Assembly (NCBI GenBank): GCA_002407855.1
Contig: DHPF01000008.1
Coordinates: 139,955-196,766 of the forward strand
Source: Bacteroidales bacterium UBA5371
GTDB taxonomy: Bacteria > Bacteroidota > Bacteroidia > Bacteroidales > P3
Length of the DNA stretch: 56,812 nucleotides
Direction: 5' to 3'
Below are positions 33,247 to 42,292 of the stretch, one piece after another; the stretch's first letter is position 1; the number at the start of each line of letters is the position of its first letter. Under the pieces are notes generated by a model, which searched no databases, was not told the DNA's origin, and was given only the letters and a program-made list of their open reading frames with translations. The translations under genes and the position numbers were made by a program.

Positions 33247-33254
33247 CAAATATA
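33247..33254 (-). promoter_or_regulatory. -7 element for hutI
   Basis: TATATTTG on the minus strand, 36 bases before the hutI start, in the 45-bp gap after the GNAT gene. Confidence 0.5.
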
Positions 33255-33256
33255 CT

Positions 33257-33979
33257 CTATTTATCAAACATTAAATCCATATAACTATTCTCAAAAATCA
33301 AATAAGCTAAATCGGAAATACTTATTGTTTCACAATCATCACTTCTTTCCAATATTATTACCTTTCCCTGTTTTATTTCAAAGGAATTATTATTTGAGGA
33401 TATTTGATTATCTATTACCTTTAATCTCTTTTCTATGCTTGGGTTTTGACTTGCAAATAATTCCAATACTTTTTGAACATCAACTATTCTTAACATTGCA
33501 TTAGGATTAGCTTTTAGGCTTTGCATATCGTAATTCAAATCCTTATAGAGCTGGAATGTTTCTTTGCGATGCAAAATTGATTTATTATTGTTTGGGAGTT
33601 TGGTTGTGGTAAAACAATTTGAATAACCATACCTAATATAAGTAGTTTTCAATTCTTCACTTGCAGGAATTAAACAAGAGATTATATAATTATTGTCTAT
33701 TAATCTTTGAAATACTTCTTGCATAGTTACCCGAAAATAACCTTGATTGCGATATTGAGGATTGGTTAAAACAGCTGTAACGTATCCAATAGGGATTTTT
33801 TCATCATTATACTTGTATTCGTATCTAACAATTAAAGCCATATAAATAAATTCCTTACCTTCCGATAGGGAGTTTATGATTAAATTATTAGGTTCGTAAT
33901 AGATGGAGAAATATTTATTAAGAAAATCTAAATCATCTCCAAAATACTTACTCCATATCTCTTTTACCCTTTTTTTCAT
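33257..33979 (-). CDS. GNAT-family acetyltransferase
   Basis: A protein of 240 residues. The acetyl-CoA-binding region reads GYVTAVLTNPQYRNQGYFRVTMQEVFQRL, where the usual Q/RxxGxG/A loop is represented by RNQGYF, and SEELKTTYIRYGYSN is the typical final strand-turn. The substrate is unknown. Its first codon directly follows the stop of the DUF2156 gene with no gap, so they are surely cotranslated. The pairing of a GNAT with a DUF2156 protein (also GNAT-fold) is recurrent in gut anaerobes. Confidence 0.78.
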   Translation of the reverse strand: MKKRVKEIWSKYFGDDLDFLNKYFSIYYEPNNLIINSLSEGKEFIYMALIVRYEYKYNDEKIPIGYVTAVLTNPQYRNQGYFRVTMQEVFQRLIDNNYIISCLIPASEELKTTYIRYGYSNCFTTTKLPNNNKSILHRKETFQLYKDLNYDMQSLKANPNAMLRIVDVQKVLELFASQNPSIEKRLKVIDNQISSNNNSFEIKQGKVIILERSDDCETISISDLAYLIFENSYMDLMFDK

Positions 33980-34873
33980 TTATAATAGAGTGGCAACAGT
34001 TTTGGTTATTAATTCAATTGGATTATAAGATAATTTAGCCTTACGCAATCCTTCCAAACCAAGGTCTTCTTCACGATTGATATAAATAAACTCTTCTGGA
34101 AGATGATTGGCAAACTCTTTGTTGATAACAGAATATGCTCCATCGTAGTCTTTGTTTGCCTTTTCAATATGAGTACAGAATGTTTCATTATTTACTTTTG
34201 AGCCAAGAGTAAAAGCAACCATTTTACCTTCAACCAAAATAGCACCAGCAATTAGTCCTAAATCATTAAAATGTCCTGCAAAGTATTTTATTACTATCAA
34301 CTCTTCGTGGTATCCATTTAAGTTCTCTGGATTAGTTTTGCTGTTTTCCACAAGCCAACGTTCAGCAAAATCAACACAAAGATGAATATTGGAAGAGTCT
34401 ATTTTGATGTACTCATACTCGTAGGTCTTTGTAAATTTATTAACATGATTTCGCTTTGCTTGGAGTTTCTTTCCTGAAAGTGTTGCTAAAGATTCCCTTA
34501 AATAAATATAATCAAAGTATTCTCGCTTATGCTCGCAAGTAAACCGACTACAAAAATTCTCTTTAAAAACCTCCTCACAATCAATCATCATTTTCATTGT
34601 AAAGCCCTTTTCTTTGGAATCATCAATCAGTTGATTAATAATTTTAACCTTATCGCCTTTTCCAGTGGGACAATGATAACAAATCTCTTGATTTAATTTA
34701 AAGTGTACTCTTGTGATAAGAGTATTATCTATAATAGCATACTCTCCGTGCAAAGCAAAGCTATATGCACATAAATTAGCAAAAGCAGTCTCGCAATTTT
34801 TTATTGTTTTATATTTATAGAAAGAGTCAAATATTTCTTTATCTTCAGGTGTAATTAGTTTAAATTCTAACAT
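33980..34873 (-). CDS. DUF2156 (phosphatidylglycerol lysyltransferase C-terminal-like) acyltransferase
   Basis: A protein of 297 residues. The start at 34873 (MLEFKLITPEDK) is chosen over 35008 because it follows a promoter element and gives the normal family N-terminus; the longer version would add 45 atypical residues across the divergent promoter. Motifs such as SGKKLQAKRNHVNKF and FCTHIEKANKDYDGAYSVINKEFA mark the family, a GNAT-fold group related to aminoacyl-phospholipid synthases but without the membrane domain. Function is not known. It precedes the GNAT gene with zero spacing. Confidence 0.85.
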   Translation of the reverse strand: MLEFKLITPEDKEIFDSFYKYKTIKNCETAFANLCAYSFALHGEYAIIDNTLITRVHFKLNQEICYHCPTGKGDKVKIINQLIDDSKEKGFTMKMMIDCEEVFKENFCSRFTCEHKREYFDYIYLRESLATLSGKKLQAKRNHVNKFTKTYEYEYIKIDSSNIHLCVDFAERWLVENSKTNPENLNGYHEELIVIKYFAGHFNDLGLIAGAILVEGKMVAFTLGSKVNNETFCTHIEKANKDYDGAYSVINKEFANHLPEEFIYINREEDLGLEGLRKAKLSYNPIELITKTVATLL

Positions 34874-34902
34874 TATTATACGTTTCTTCAATTTTAATTT
34901 TG

Positions 34903-34910
34903 CAAAAATA
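34903..34910 (-). promoter_or_regulatory. -7 element for the DUF2156-GNAT operon
   Basis: TATTTTTG on the minus strand, 29 bases before the start at 34873; it supports the shorter start. Confidence 0.55.
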
Positions 34911-34993
34911 AGATTAATTACTCTAACGAAGGTAAGAGAAAATACTTTTTTCAAATAATTGGATGATTTATTAGATAATGTCAAAAATATATT

Positions 34994-35001
34994 TACCTTT
35001 G
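34994..35001 (+). promoter_or_regulatory. -7 element for the outer-membrane protein at 35037
   Basis: TACCTTTG, 35 bases before the start codon. Confidence 0.6.
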
Positions 35002-35036
35002 CAACCAAAATAATTAATAACTAAAACATTTTTATT

Positions 35037-35729
35037 ATGATGAAATTAAAACTATCTATGTTTGTGCTTATTTGCATTTTGATGACATCTTTTATACCTT
35101 CATATGCAGATAATAATGTTATAGTAAACACTTCTAAGGAAGAGACAACTATAAGCGAAGACAATTCCTTATTACGACCAAAGAGAAGAAAACCCGCAAG
35201 AAGAGGTAAAAGAGGTAGAAAAGGTGCAGATTACGCCTTTGAGAAAGGGAAAATAGCAGTTGATTTAGGCGTTGGGTATCCAATGCTTGCTGTATTTCCT
35301 ACTTTATCTCTTAAAGTGCCAACTATTAGTGCAGCAGGAGATTATTGTTTTTACTCAGGAGGAAGAGTTGCTTTGAGTGCAGGAATAACAGGTTCATACT
35401 CCCAATTGGCTGAAAGAGAAAGTTTAGGAGGTATGGCTTTGTTAGATTCTAATTCTACTCCAAAGAATTTTGCAACATATTATGCAGGAGGTAAATTTAC
35501 TTTTACAGTAAATTTCAGCAGAAGTGTATTGATGTACTATAACTTATCATTGGGATATCTAAATATGGATTTAGGCACACCTAACTCAGAAACCTTTCAC
35601 TATTCTGGTTTTATGGGAACACTAATGATGGGCTTTAAGTTTTATTTTACACCAAACATTGGAGCCTTTATTGAATGGGGCTTCGACCTTAATAAAGTTG
35701 GTGCTGTTGGTATAGCCTTGAAGTTCTAA
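35037..35729 (+). CDS. Outer-membrane beta-barrel protein with basic N-terminal linker
   Basis: A protein of 230 residues with a signal peptide ending near SYADN (about 25). A following acidic stretch and then a very basic segment (RPKRRKPARRGKRGRKG, residues 44-60) precede a beta-rich domain of about 170 residues with Gly and aromatic strands, ending VGIALKF, typical of a small barrel with terminal Phe. ATG codons at 35037 and 35040 are both possible. Function unknown. Monocistronic, with a good terminator. Confidence 0.72.
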   Translation: MMKLKLSMFVLICILMTSFIPSYADNNVIVNTSKEETTISEDNSLLRPKRRKPARRGKRGRKGADYAFEKGKIAVDLGVGYPMLAVFPTLSLKVPTISAAGDYCFYSGGRVALSAGITGSYSQLAERESLGGMALLDSNSTPKNFATYYAGGKFTFTVNFSRSVLMYYNLSLGYLNMDLGTPNSETFHYSGFMGTLMMGFKFYFTPNIGAFIEWGFDLNKVGAVGIALKF

Positions 35730-35780
35730 AATACAAGACCAATCAGCATAAAAGATTATTAAAGATAATTAATATAAAAT

Positions 35781-35819
35781 TAGGCAATGCTAATAATATA
35801 GTATTGCCTATTTTTTTTA
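35781..35819 (+). terminator. Terminator after the outer-membrane protein gene
   Basis: TAGGCAATGCT pairs with AGTATTGCCTA (one mismatch) across eight bases, followed by eight T residues. Confidence 0.85.
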
Positions 35820-35852
35820 TTATTACAACAATATAAGATACTATCTTTATTT

Positions 35853-35945
35853 ACTAACTCTTCGTTTTAATAAATTCTTTTCAGAAGATAATTTGCTAAC
35901 TCTTGATTCTAATTTTTTAGAATCAAATTCTAAAAGATTAGGATT
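35853..35945 (-). repeat. 21-bp array, family A, locus 3, opposite orientation
   Basis: Reverse complement of the family A unit, partly decayed; CTAACTCTT recurs 42 bases apart (two units). Read on the minus strand it is open and gives KKLESRVSKL and then LKRRVSK. Confidence 0.7.
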
Positions 35946-36034
35946 TAGTTCTACTCTGCCCTAAGTAGAGAGAAATTAAGTAGGGTTTCTTTCTTTTTTT
36001 TATGAATTATAGTCTTATGCAATTATGTTTTCAC

Positions 36035-36042
36035 TATATTTG
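36035..36042 (+). promoter_or_regulatory. -7 element for ispH-recF-DUF721
   Basis: TATATTTG, 72 bases before the ispH start. The rest of the 385-base gap before ispH holds a terminator and the family A locus 3. Confidence 0.55.
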
Positions 36043-36114
36043 CACCTTATATGATAGAAAGATAATTGTATTTTGAATATACAATTTGCAAATTTTGATT
36101 TAAAACGATAGATA

Positions 36115-36990
36115 ATGATAGTGAAGATAGAACAAAATGCAGGGTTTTGTTTTGGTGTGGTTTCTGCAATCAATTTGGTAGAAAAAGAGCTTGGAAACAA
36201 CGATAAGCTCTATTGTTTGGGTGATATTGTTCATAATAATAAAGAAGTGGAACGTCTATCTAAATTAGGCTTGGAGGTAATTGACATAAAACAAATGGAG
36301 AAATTAAAAGATACTAAGGTTATGATAAGAGCCCATGGCGAACCTCCTTCAACCTATGAGCTAGCAAAAAAAAACAATATAGAGATAATTGATGCTACTT
36401 GCCCCATTGTTTTAAAACTCCAACAAAATGTTAGAAAGGGTTATACTCAAATGAAATCTATTAATGGACAGGTAGTTATCTATGGAAAGAAAGGGCATGC
36501 AGAAGTTGTGGGATTGGTAGGACAAACTGATAATAATGCAATTGTGATAAGTGGATTAGAGGACTTGGATTTTATAGATTACACAAAACCTATTCATATC
36601 TTTTCTCAAACAACTATGAGTAAGGAAGATTATACTCAAATTTGCAATCAAATAGAGCAAAAGTATAAGGCTTTAAATCAAAACCTGAGTTCAAATCTTC
36701 TTATAACCAATTCAATTTGTAATAAAGTATCTTCGCGTTCTAAACAACTAATAGAGTTTGCCGATAGTGTTGATATGGTTTTGTTTGTTAGCGGACGAAG
36801 TAGTTCAAATGGGATATACCTTTATAATTTATGCAAAGCTCATAAAGAGAAAACTTATTTGATTTCTGGCAAAGAAGATTTAAAGAAAGAGTGGTTTAAA
36901 GGCTGTCAATCCGTAGGTATATCTGGGGCAACTTCAACGCCTATGTGGTTAATGGAAGAAATATCTGATATATGTACCTCAATAAATTAA
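36115..36990 (+). CDS. ispH: 4-hydroxy-3-methylbut-2-enyl diphosphate reductase
   Basis: Last enzyme of the MEP isoprenoid pathway; a [4Fe-4S] protein giving IPP and DMAPP. The protein of 291 residues has the three cluster cysteines: Cys12 (NAGFCFGV), Cys96 (DATCPIV) and Cys202 (NSICNKVSSRSKQ). The GRSSSNGIYLYNLC and SGATSTPMWLM motifs bind the diphosphate. It supplies DMAPP, the MiaA substrate. The recF start lies 19 bp inside its 3' end. Confidence 0.95.
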   Translation: MIVKIEQNAGFCFGVVSAINLVEKELGNNDKLYCLGDIVHNNKEVERLSKLGLEVIDIKQMEKLKDTKVMIRAHGEPPSTYELAKKNNIEIIDATCPIVLKLQQNVRKGYTQMKSINGQVVIYGKKGHAEVVGLVGQTDNNAIVISGLEDLDFIDYTKPIHIFSQTTMSKEDYTQICNQIEQKYKALNQNLSSNLLITNSICNKVSSRSKQLIEFADSVDMVLFVSGRSSSNGIYLYNLCKAHKEKTYLISGKEDLKKEWFKGCQSVGISGATSTPMWLMEEISDICTSIN

Positions 36991-38081
36991 AACTTAATAA
37001 CTTTAAGAATATTCAGCAAGCTGATATTTCGTTTTGCGAGAACGTAAATTGCTTGGTTGGAGAGAATGGTGTAGGCAAGACAAATATATTGGACGCAATT
37101 CATTATTTGTCTTTCTGCAAGAGTTATTTCAATGTGGTTGATAGTAATAATATAAAGCATAACCAAGACTTCTTTTCAATACATGGGTACTATGATTTTG
37201 ATGATAATTGCTCACAGAAATTTTCTTGTGCCTTAAAGAGAGGGTTTAGAAAACAATTCAAATGCGAAGATAAAGAGTATAGTCGCTTCTCAGAACATAT
37301 TGGGAAAATTCCATTGGTTATGATTACTCCTTCTGACCAAGAATTGATTGTTGGGGCAAGCGAACTTAGGCGTAAGTTTCTTGATTTGGTTATAGCACAA
37401 GTTGATGTTCTGTACTTGGATAATTTAATAAAATACAACAAAGCCTTAGTACAACGAAACACTCTTTTAAAACATTTCTACCAAACCAATAGTTTTAATA
37501 TACAATCCATTGAAGTGTGGAACGAGCAACTGATTTCCTATGGTGTTTCTATACATAAGCAAAGAAAAACCTTTATTAAAGATTTTGCCTCCTTGTTTCA
37601 ATACTATTACAATTATATTACCTCTCAAAAAGAAGAAGTAGAGCTTGAATATATTTCGGAAGATTTAGAACATAATTTTGCAAACCTTTTACAAAACACC
37701 TTAGAGAGAGATAGGCTTTTGGGTTATACTTCAATAGGTGTTCATAAGGATGATTTGGGATTGAAGATGAATGGTAATAATGTAAAGAAATATGCTTCGC
37801 AAGGGCAACAAAAGTCTTTTCTTTTAGCGTTGAAATTGGCTCAATTTGAATATATATTTAAAAGAACTAAGATAAAGCCAATTCTTTTATTGGATGATGT
37901 TTTTGATAAATTAGACCTAAAAAGAATAAATCAATTAATAAATTTGGTTGGTAGCGATAGGTTTGGGCAGGTGTTTATTACCGATACACAATTGGGCAGA
38001 GTGGAGACAATATTTGAGCAAACCCAGATGCAGCATAAAATATATAGAATTACAGAGAAAGGAATAAGTGATGCAAAATAA
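36972..38081 (+). CDS. recF: DNA replication and repair protein RecF
   Basis: An SMC-like ATPase that helps load RecA at gaps. The protein of 369 residues has Walker A GENGVGKT (30-37), the signature ASQGQQKSFLLALKLAQ and Walker B ILLLDDVFDKLD. The N-terminus MYLNKLKLNNFKNI is typical and fixes the start at 36972, so it overlaps ispH by 19 bp. It overlaps the next gene by 14 bp. The recF-DUF721 order is conserved in Bacteroidetes. Confidence 0.95.
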   Translation: MYLNKLKLNNFKNIQQADISFCENVNCLVGENGVGKTNILDAIHYLSFCKSYFNVVDSNNIKHNQDFFSIHGYYDFDDNCSQKFSCALKRGFRKQFKCEDKEYSRFSEHIGKIPLVMITPSDQELIVGASELRRKFLDLVIAQVDVLYLDNLIKYNKALVQRNTLLKHFYQTNSFNIQSIEVWNEQLISYGVSIHKQRKTFIKDFASLFQYYYNYITSQKEEVELEYISEDLEHNFANLLQNTLERDRLLGYTSIGVHKDDLGLKMNGNNVKKYASQGQQKSFLLALKLAQFEYIFKRTKIKPILLLDDVFDKLDLKRINQLINLVGSDRFGQVFITDTQLGRVETIFEQTQMQHKIYRITEKGISDAK

Positions 38082-38400
38082 GAATTTTGGCGATAAGATA
38101 TACAATAAGGCAAGATATACCAAAGAAAAGAATATTAAGGATGTGTTGAAAGATTTCTTGTCTTATTATCATATTGATGCCAATTTGGACGAAGAGGATA
38201 TAATTGCTGCTTGGAAAGAAGTTACAGGAGAATTAATTCATAAGCTAACAACAAAGATTTATGTACAAAACAATTGCCTATATGTTAAGGTTAATTCCCC
38301 TGCACTAAAACAAGAACTCTTAATGGTTCGCACTTCAATTTTTGAAAAGATAATTGAGAAACTGCCTAATTGTAGTTTAAAGAATATTTACATTAATTAA
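38068..38400 (+). CDS. DUF721 protein (DciA-like)
   Basis: A protein of 110 residues of the DUF721 family, related to DciA, which loads replicative helicase in bacteria without DnaC. Visible motifs are IIAAWKEVTGELIHKLT and CLYVKVNSPALKQELLMVR. Adjacent to recF and overlapping it by 14 bp, which supports a replication or repair role; the exact role in Bacteroidetes is inferred. Confidence 0.85.
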   Translation: MMQNKNFGDKIYNKARYTKEKNIKDVLKDFLSYYHIDANLDEEDIIAAWKEVTGELIHKLTTKIYVQNNCLYVKVNSPALKQELLMVRTSIFEKIIEKLPNCSLKNIYIN

Positions 38401-38427
38401 ATAACATAATAGGGGTTAAAGTTCCCT

Positions 38428-38511
38428 TATTTTAGAATCAAAAGATAAAATATTAGAATCAAGTTTCAATAAATTAGAATCAAGAGATAATAAATTAGAA
38501 TCAAGAGATAA
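38428..38511 (+). repeat. 21-bp tandem array, family A, locus 4
   Basis: TAGAATC starts at 38433, 38454, 38475 and 38496, an exact 21-bp period. The last partial unit runs straight into the flippase ATG at 38512, so the repeat forms its leader. In the repeat frame it reads SFNKLES, RDNKLES with no stop. Confidence 0.93.
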
Positions 38512-39837
38512 ATGGCGTTAATAAAAGAGCTTATAAACAAATATATAAGAGGCAACGAGATATTCTCACGTTTTGTGAATGTATTTTCGGTTGATGTGAT
38601 TGTTCGTGGTGCCAATTTCTTGCTTATTCCAGTCTTTATTGCTCTAATGACGCAAAGGGAATTCGGGAATTATGGTTATCTCTATTCTTTTGCAATGACA
38701 CTTTCGGGGATTATAAATTTTGGGTTCTACGTTGCAATGACAAAGCTCTATTCCGACACAACAAACAACAAACATCAACAAGGCTCAATGCTTTTTACCA
38801 TTACAACCTCTCTTTTGGTATTGGTGGCAATTTCTATGCTTATTGTATATTTCACGAAAATAGATATAGATTTCTTTTCTCTTTTAAACAAAAATAATGA
38901 CGCAGGTAATTTCTATTTAGATTATAGAGTGTATGTTTTTATTGCTGTTTTGTCAATGATATTTACCAATTACCTTACCTTCTTCTTTGTTTCCTCGGAG
39001 CAAATTAAAAAACTGCAAGCCTTTAATCTTATTCGCTTCTTTTTGGCAAATGGAACTGCTGTAATTGTACTTTATGTTTCGCCATTAGATGCTGTTATGC
39101 TTCGCTTGGCAATTACTTATGGTGCAGAGTTATTTCTTACCATAGTTTTTGGTTCTTTTTTGTTTAAGAGGTTTCTTCCTGTCTTTGATTTATATTACTT
39201 AAAGAAAGCATTTAAGTTAGGTCTGCCTATTGTGTCAGGATGTTTACTTACGGCAATGGTTAATTTTGGGGATAAGTTTTTTGTTATGAAATACGCAGGA
39301 GCTGATACCTTTGCAGTATATAACTTAGGCATTTTGTTTTCTTCAATCTTGCTTATAGTCTATCAATCATTTAACTTTGTATGGTTACCACTCTTTTTAA
39401 AGGAAAAAGATTTAACGGTACTCAAACGAAAAACCAAACGATACACCCTTATTATTATTACCGGACTTTCTGCATTAGGGCTGTTGGTATGGCTTGGAAC
39501 TTATTTTGCACTTGTTTGGGGAATAATAAAAATAAACTACTATGATGTACTTTATATATTACCTGTATTAATTGTTGCACAGATTTTTGGGACATTAATA
39601 GGTTTGTTTGCTAATTTCACAACCTATTTTGAAAAAACTCATATACAGCTTTTTGTTGGAATAATCCTAAGTGTTATAGGTTACTTCCTTTATAGCAGTT
39701 TAGTGAAGGAGTATTTAATAATGGGAGCTTCGGTTTCTCTATTAATACTAAACGCTATTGGATTTCTATTTTACTACACAAGAGCTGGATATTATATTAA
39801 TAATAGATTAAAAGGCAAGAGAGAATTAAAAGATTAA
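38512..39837 (+). CDS. Polysaccharide flippase (Wzx/MATE-like)
   Basis: An inner-membrane protein of 441 residues with about twelve transmembrane segments, predicted to move lipid-linked oligosaccharide units across the membrane. It has the polysaccharide-synthesis transporter pattern: charged N-terminal helix, FVNVFSVDVIVRGANFLLIPVFIALM, then paired helices and FKLGLPIVSGCLLTAMVNFGDKFFV in the middle. First gene of the polysaccharide cluster. No separate promoter element could be placed between it and the family A array; a stop codon lies in frame immediately before the ATG. Confidence 0.85.
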   Translation: MALIKELINKYIRGNEIFSRFVNVFSVDVIVRGANFLLIPVFIALMTQREFGNYGYLYSFAMTLSGIINFGFYVAMTKLYSDTTNNKHQQGSMLFTITTSLLVLVAISMLIVYFTKIDIDFFSLLNKNNDAGNFYLDYRVYVFIAVLSMIFTNYLTFFFVSSEQIKKLQAFNLIRFFLANGTAVIVLYVSPLDAVMLRLAITYGAELFLTIVFGSFLFKRFLPVFDLYYLKKAFKLGLPIVSGCLLTAMVNFGDKFFVMKYAGADTFAVYNLGILFSSILLIVYQSFNFVWLPLFLKEKDLTVLKRKTKRYTLIIITGLSALGLLVWLGTYFALVWGIIKINYYDVLYILPVLIVAQIFGTLIGLFANFTTYFEKTHIQLFVGIILSVIGYFLYSSLVKEYLIMGASVSLLILNAIGFLFYYTRAGYYINNRLKGKRELKD

Positions 39838-39885
39838 TATTCTCAAACTTATAGCAAAAGAAATATATTGTAGAAATAAAATGTT

Positions 39886-39893
39886 TACTTTTG
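39886..39893 (+). promoter_or_regulatory. -7 element for the UDP-glucuronate decarboxylase gene
   Basis: TACTTTTG, 18 bases before the start codon. Confidence 0.6.
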
Positions 39894-39911
39894 CAAAAAA
39901 AATGTAAATAA

Positions 39912-40853
39912 ATGAAAAGAATACTCGTTACAGGAGGAGCTGGTTTTATTGGTTCTCATCTTTGCGAAAGGTTACTTAATGAAGGTAATGAGGTTATTTG
40001 TTTGGATAATTATTTTACTGGGAGTAAGAAAAATATTATTCACTTATTAAATAATCCTTATTTTGAAATGGTGCGTCATGATGTATGTACTCCATATTTT
40101 ATTGAAGTAGATGAGATATACAACTTAGCTTGCCCTGCCTCACCCATACATTACCAATACAACCCTATAAAAACAATAAAGACTTCTGTTATGGGAGCCT
40201 TGAATATGTTAGGTTTAGCAAAAAGAATACACGCAAGAATTTTGCAGGCTTCCACTTCCGAAGTCTATGGAGACCCTCGAATTCACCCACAAGTAGAGTC
40301 GTATTGGGGAAATGTAAATCCAATCGGAGAGAGAAGCTGTTATGATGAAGGTAAACGCTGTGCCGAAACTTTATTTATGGATTATCATAAGCAGAATAAT
40401 GTTGATATAAAAATTATAAGAATATTTAATACCTACGGACCAAATATGCATCCAAACGATGGAAGAGTGGTGAGTAATTTTATAATACAGGCTTTGCAAA
40501 ATAAAGATATTACTGTTGCAGGAGATGGTTTGCAAACAAGAAGTTTTCAATATGTTGATGACTTAATAGAAGCCATGATAAGAATGATGCAAACCAAGCA
40601 AGGTTTTATTGGTCCTGTAAACGTGGGTAACCCTAACGAATTTACCATTTTAGAATTAGCACAGAAGATTATAGAGCTTACGTCTTCCAAATCAAAGATT
40701 AAATTTGTACCACTCCCTTCTGATGACCCTATGCAAAGACAACCTGATATATCTCTTGCGAAAAAGGAACTTTCTTGGCAACCAAAGGTTCAGTTAGAAG
40801 AAGGGCTAAAAAGAACAATTGAATATTTTGATATACTACTAAAAGCAACATAA
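39912..40853 (+). CDS. UDP-glucuronate decarboxylase (UDP-xylose synthase), SDR family
   Basis: Converts UDP-glucuronic acid to UDP-xylose for surface glycans. The protein of 313 residues has the NAD motif GGAGFIG (8-14), NLACPASPIHYQYNPIKTIKT, which is specific for this subgroup, and the catalytic Tyr144 and Lys148 in YDEGK. RIFNTYGPNMHPNDGRVVSNF is also diagnostic. The sugar nucleotide would feed the glycosyltransferases downstream. Confidence 0.93.
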   Translation: MKRILVTGGAGFIGSHLCERLLNEGNEVICLDNYFTGSKKNIIHLLNNPYFEMVRHDVCTPYFIEVDEIYNLACPASPIHYQYNPIKTIKTSVMGALNMLGLAKRIHARILQASTSEVYGDPRIHPQVESYWGNVNPIGERSCYDEGKRCAETLFMDYHKQNNVDIKIIRIFNTYGPNMHPNDGRVVSNFIIQALQNKDITVAGDGLQTRSFQYVDDLIEAMIRMMQTKQGFIGPVNVGNPNEFTILELAQKIIELTSSKSKIKFVPLPSDDPMQRQPDISLAKKELSWQPKVQLEEGLKRTIEYFDILLKAT

Positions 40854-40943
40854 AACTCACTACAATCTAACTAGGAAACTATACCATGGACATGGATTAA
40901 TGTTAAAATAAGTTGAAATTTTAATTGAAAAATAAATTGTTCT

Positions 40944-40974
40944 TTTGTTAATCAAAAAAAAATTATTACCTTTG
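40944..40974 (+). promoter_or_regulatory. Full Bacteroidetes promoter for the T9SS cargo gene
   Basis: TTTG at 40944-40947 and TACCTTTG at 40967-40974 with a 19-base spacer. Both elements and the spacing match the Bacteroidetes -33/-7 consensus, the best promoter in the window. Confidence 0.75.
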
Positions 40975-40998
40975 TTGCATTAATAATCATTAAAATTT

Positions 40999-41042
40999 AA
41001 GAACTATGAAAAGATTTTTTAAGAACTATGAAAAGATTTATT
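40999..41042 (+). repeat. 22-bp tandem duplication of a start-codon region
   Basis: AAGAACTATGAAAAGATTT begins at 40999 and again at 41021. Each copy has an ATG (41006 and 41028). Since 22 is not a multiple of three, the first ATG is in another frame and would give only a 32-residue peptide. Confidence 0.9.
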
Positions 41043-42287
41043 TTTATTGCACTTATATGTGCAACAGGATTGATGCTAAACGCTCAAACAACAGTAACAT
41101 TTAAACCTAATGCCACTATAGGAGAAGATGCTACTCTTTTTATGATGGATGATGGATGTATTCCATTAGGCTGGACTAATACTCCGGCGGATTTGAATTA
41201 TGGAAATGCACCTGGGCTTTCTATGCTGCGATGGACATATAATGCTAATGAATGCCCTTATGGAAAAACACGTCAATTGTTAAGATTTTCACAATTGAAT
41301 AACATACCTCAAAATGCTATTATTCTCAGTGCAGTATTAAAATTATATGGAGATCCTACGAGTCAAAATACATGGTTTCCAGGTCATCCTGATAGATTTT
41401 TCGAAAATAATGTTGATGTTTATTTGGTTAATTCTCCATGGTCAGAAAACATGGTTACATGGAATACTCAACCTGCAGTAAGTACTAGCCCTATTTTTTC
41501 TATTCCTGTATCAACTTCTCAATATAGTTGGAATTATACAAATGGTAATATTACTAATATTATTCAAAATATGGTTTCAGTCCAAAATTATGGTTTTATG
41601 TTTAGGCTTCAAAATGAAATTGAAGAATATAGATCAATGTGTTTTGTATCAAGTGATCATTCTAATCCTGCTCTTTGGCCAGAACTAATAATAACTTATG
41701 TAGTTTGTGATGCAAACTTTACGTATTGTCTTGATAATACAAATAACCCTTATGATTATACATTTACTTCTTTAAATCCAAATAATCCTTACCATCAATG
41801 GACTATTAATGGACAGATTGTATCTTATAATTCTTCTTTTCAATATCATTTACCTCCAGGTATTCATAAAGTATGTTATTTTACAGACATGAAATATGAT
41901 AAGTGTGAAAAATGTATAGAAATTTGTGTTGCTGAAAATCCAAAATCTGATATTGAATTAAAAGTTGGAGAAACTGTAGAACCTTCTAACTTGCCTATTC
42001 AAGGTAGAATACCGGAAGGAGATGTTGTTGGAGAAGAAAGTAATATCATAATATATCCAAATCCAACAAAAAATAATTGGAATTTAAAGATAAATTCTTT
42101 AATAGAAGATAGTATAGAAATATCTATTTCTAACATGGAAGGAAATCAAATATATTTAGCAAAACAAACTTTACAAAAGGGAATAAATAATATTATCTTA
42201 GGTAATGATTCTTATAACAAAGGAATCTATGTATTAAGTATTAAGGGTGAGGTAATCGACTATTCTCAAAAAATAGTAAAAGAATAG
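41028..42287 (+). CDS. DNRLRE-domain protein with T9SS type A sorting domain
   Basis: A secreted protein of 419 residues. Signal peptide about 1-19 (ends LMLNAQ). Residues 20-225 form a DNRLRE domain (LLRFSQLNNIPQNAIILSAVLKLY, WSENMVTWNTQP), a beta module seen in surface proteins. A short PKD-like segment follows with several Cys (CDANFTYC, CEKCIEICV). The last 80 residues are a T9SS type A sorting domain: IIIYPNPTKNN, SISNMEGNQIY, KGIYVLSIKG and KIVKE. It should be exported by the type IX system and joined to A-type LPS. Start chosen at the second of two duplicated ATGs, since only that one opens this frame. Confidence 0.85.
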   Translation: MKRFIFIALICATGLMLNAQTTVTFKPNATIGEDATLFMMDDGCIPLGWTNTPADLNYGNAPGLSMLRWTYNANECPYGKTRQLLRFSQLNNIPQNAIILSAVLKLYGDPTSQNTWFPGHPDRFFENNVDVYLVNSPWSENMVTWNTQPAVSTSPIFSIPVSTSQYSWNYTNGNITNIIQNMVSVQNYGFMFRLQNEIEEYRSMCFVSSDHSNPALWPELIITYVVCDANFTYCLDNTNNPYDYTFTSLNPNNPYHQWTINGQIVSYNSSFQYHLPPGIHKVCYFTDMKYDKCEKCIEICVAENPKSDIELKVGETVEPSNLPIQGRIPEGDVVGEESNIIIYPNPTKNNWNLKINSLIEDSIEISISNMEGNQIYLAKQTLQKGINNIILGNDSYNKGIYVLSIKGEVIDYSQKIVKE

Positions 42288-42292
42288 ATATT

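Noticed and set aside
34874..35008. Longer start for the DUF2156 protein
   Set aside because: It would cover the -7 element and add residues not seen in the family.
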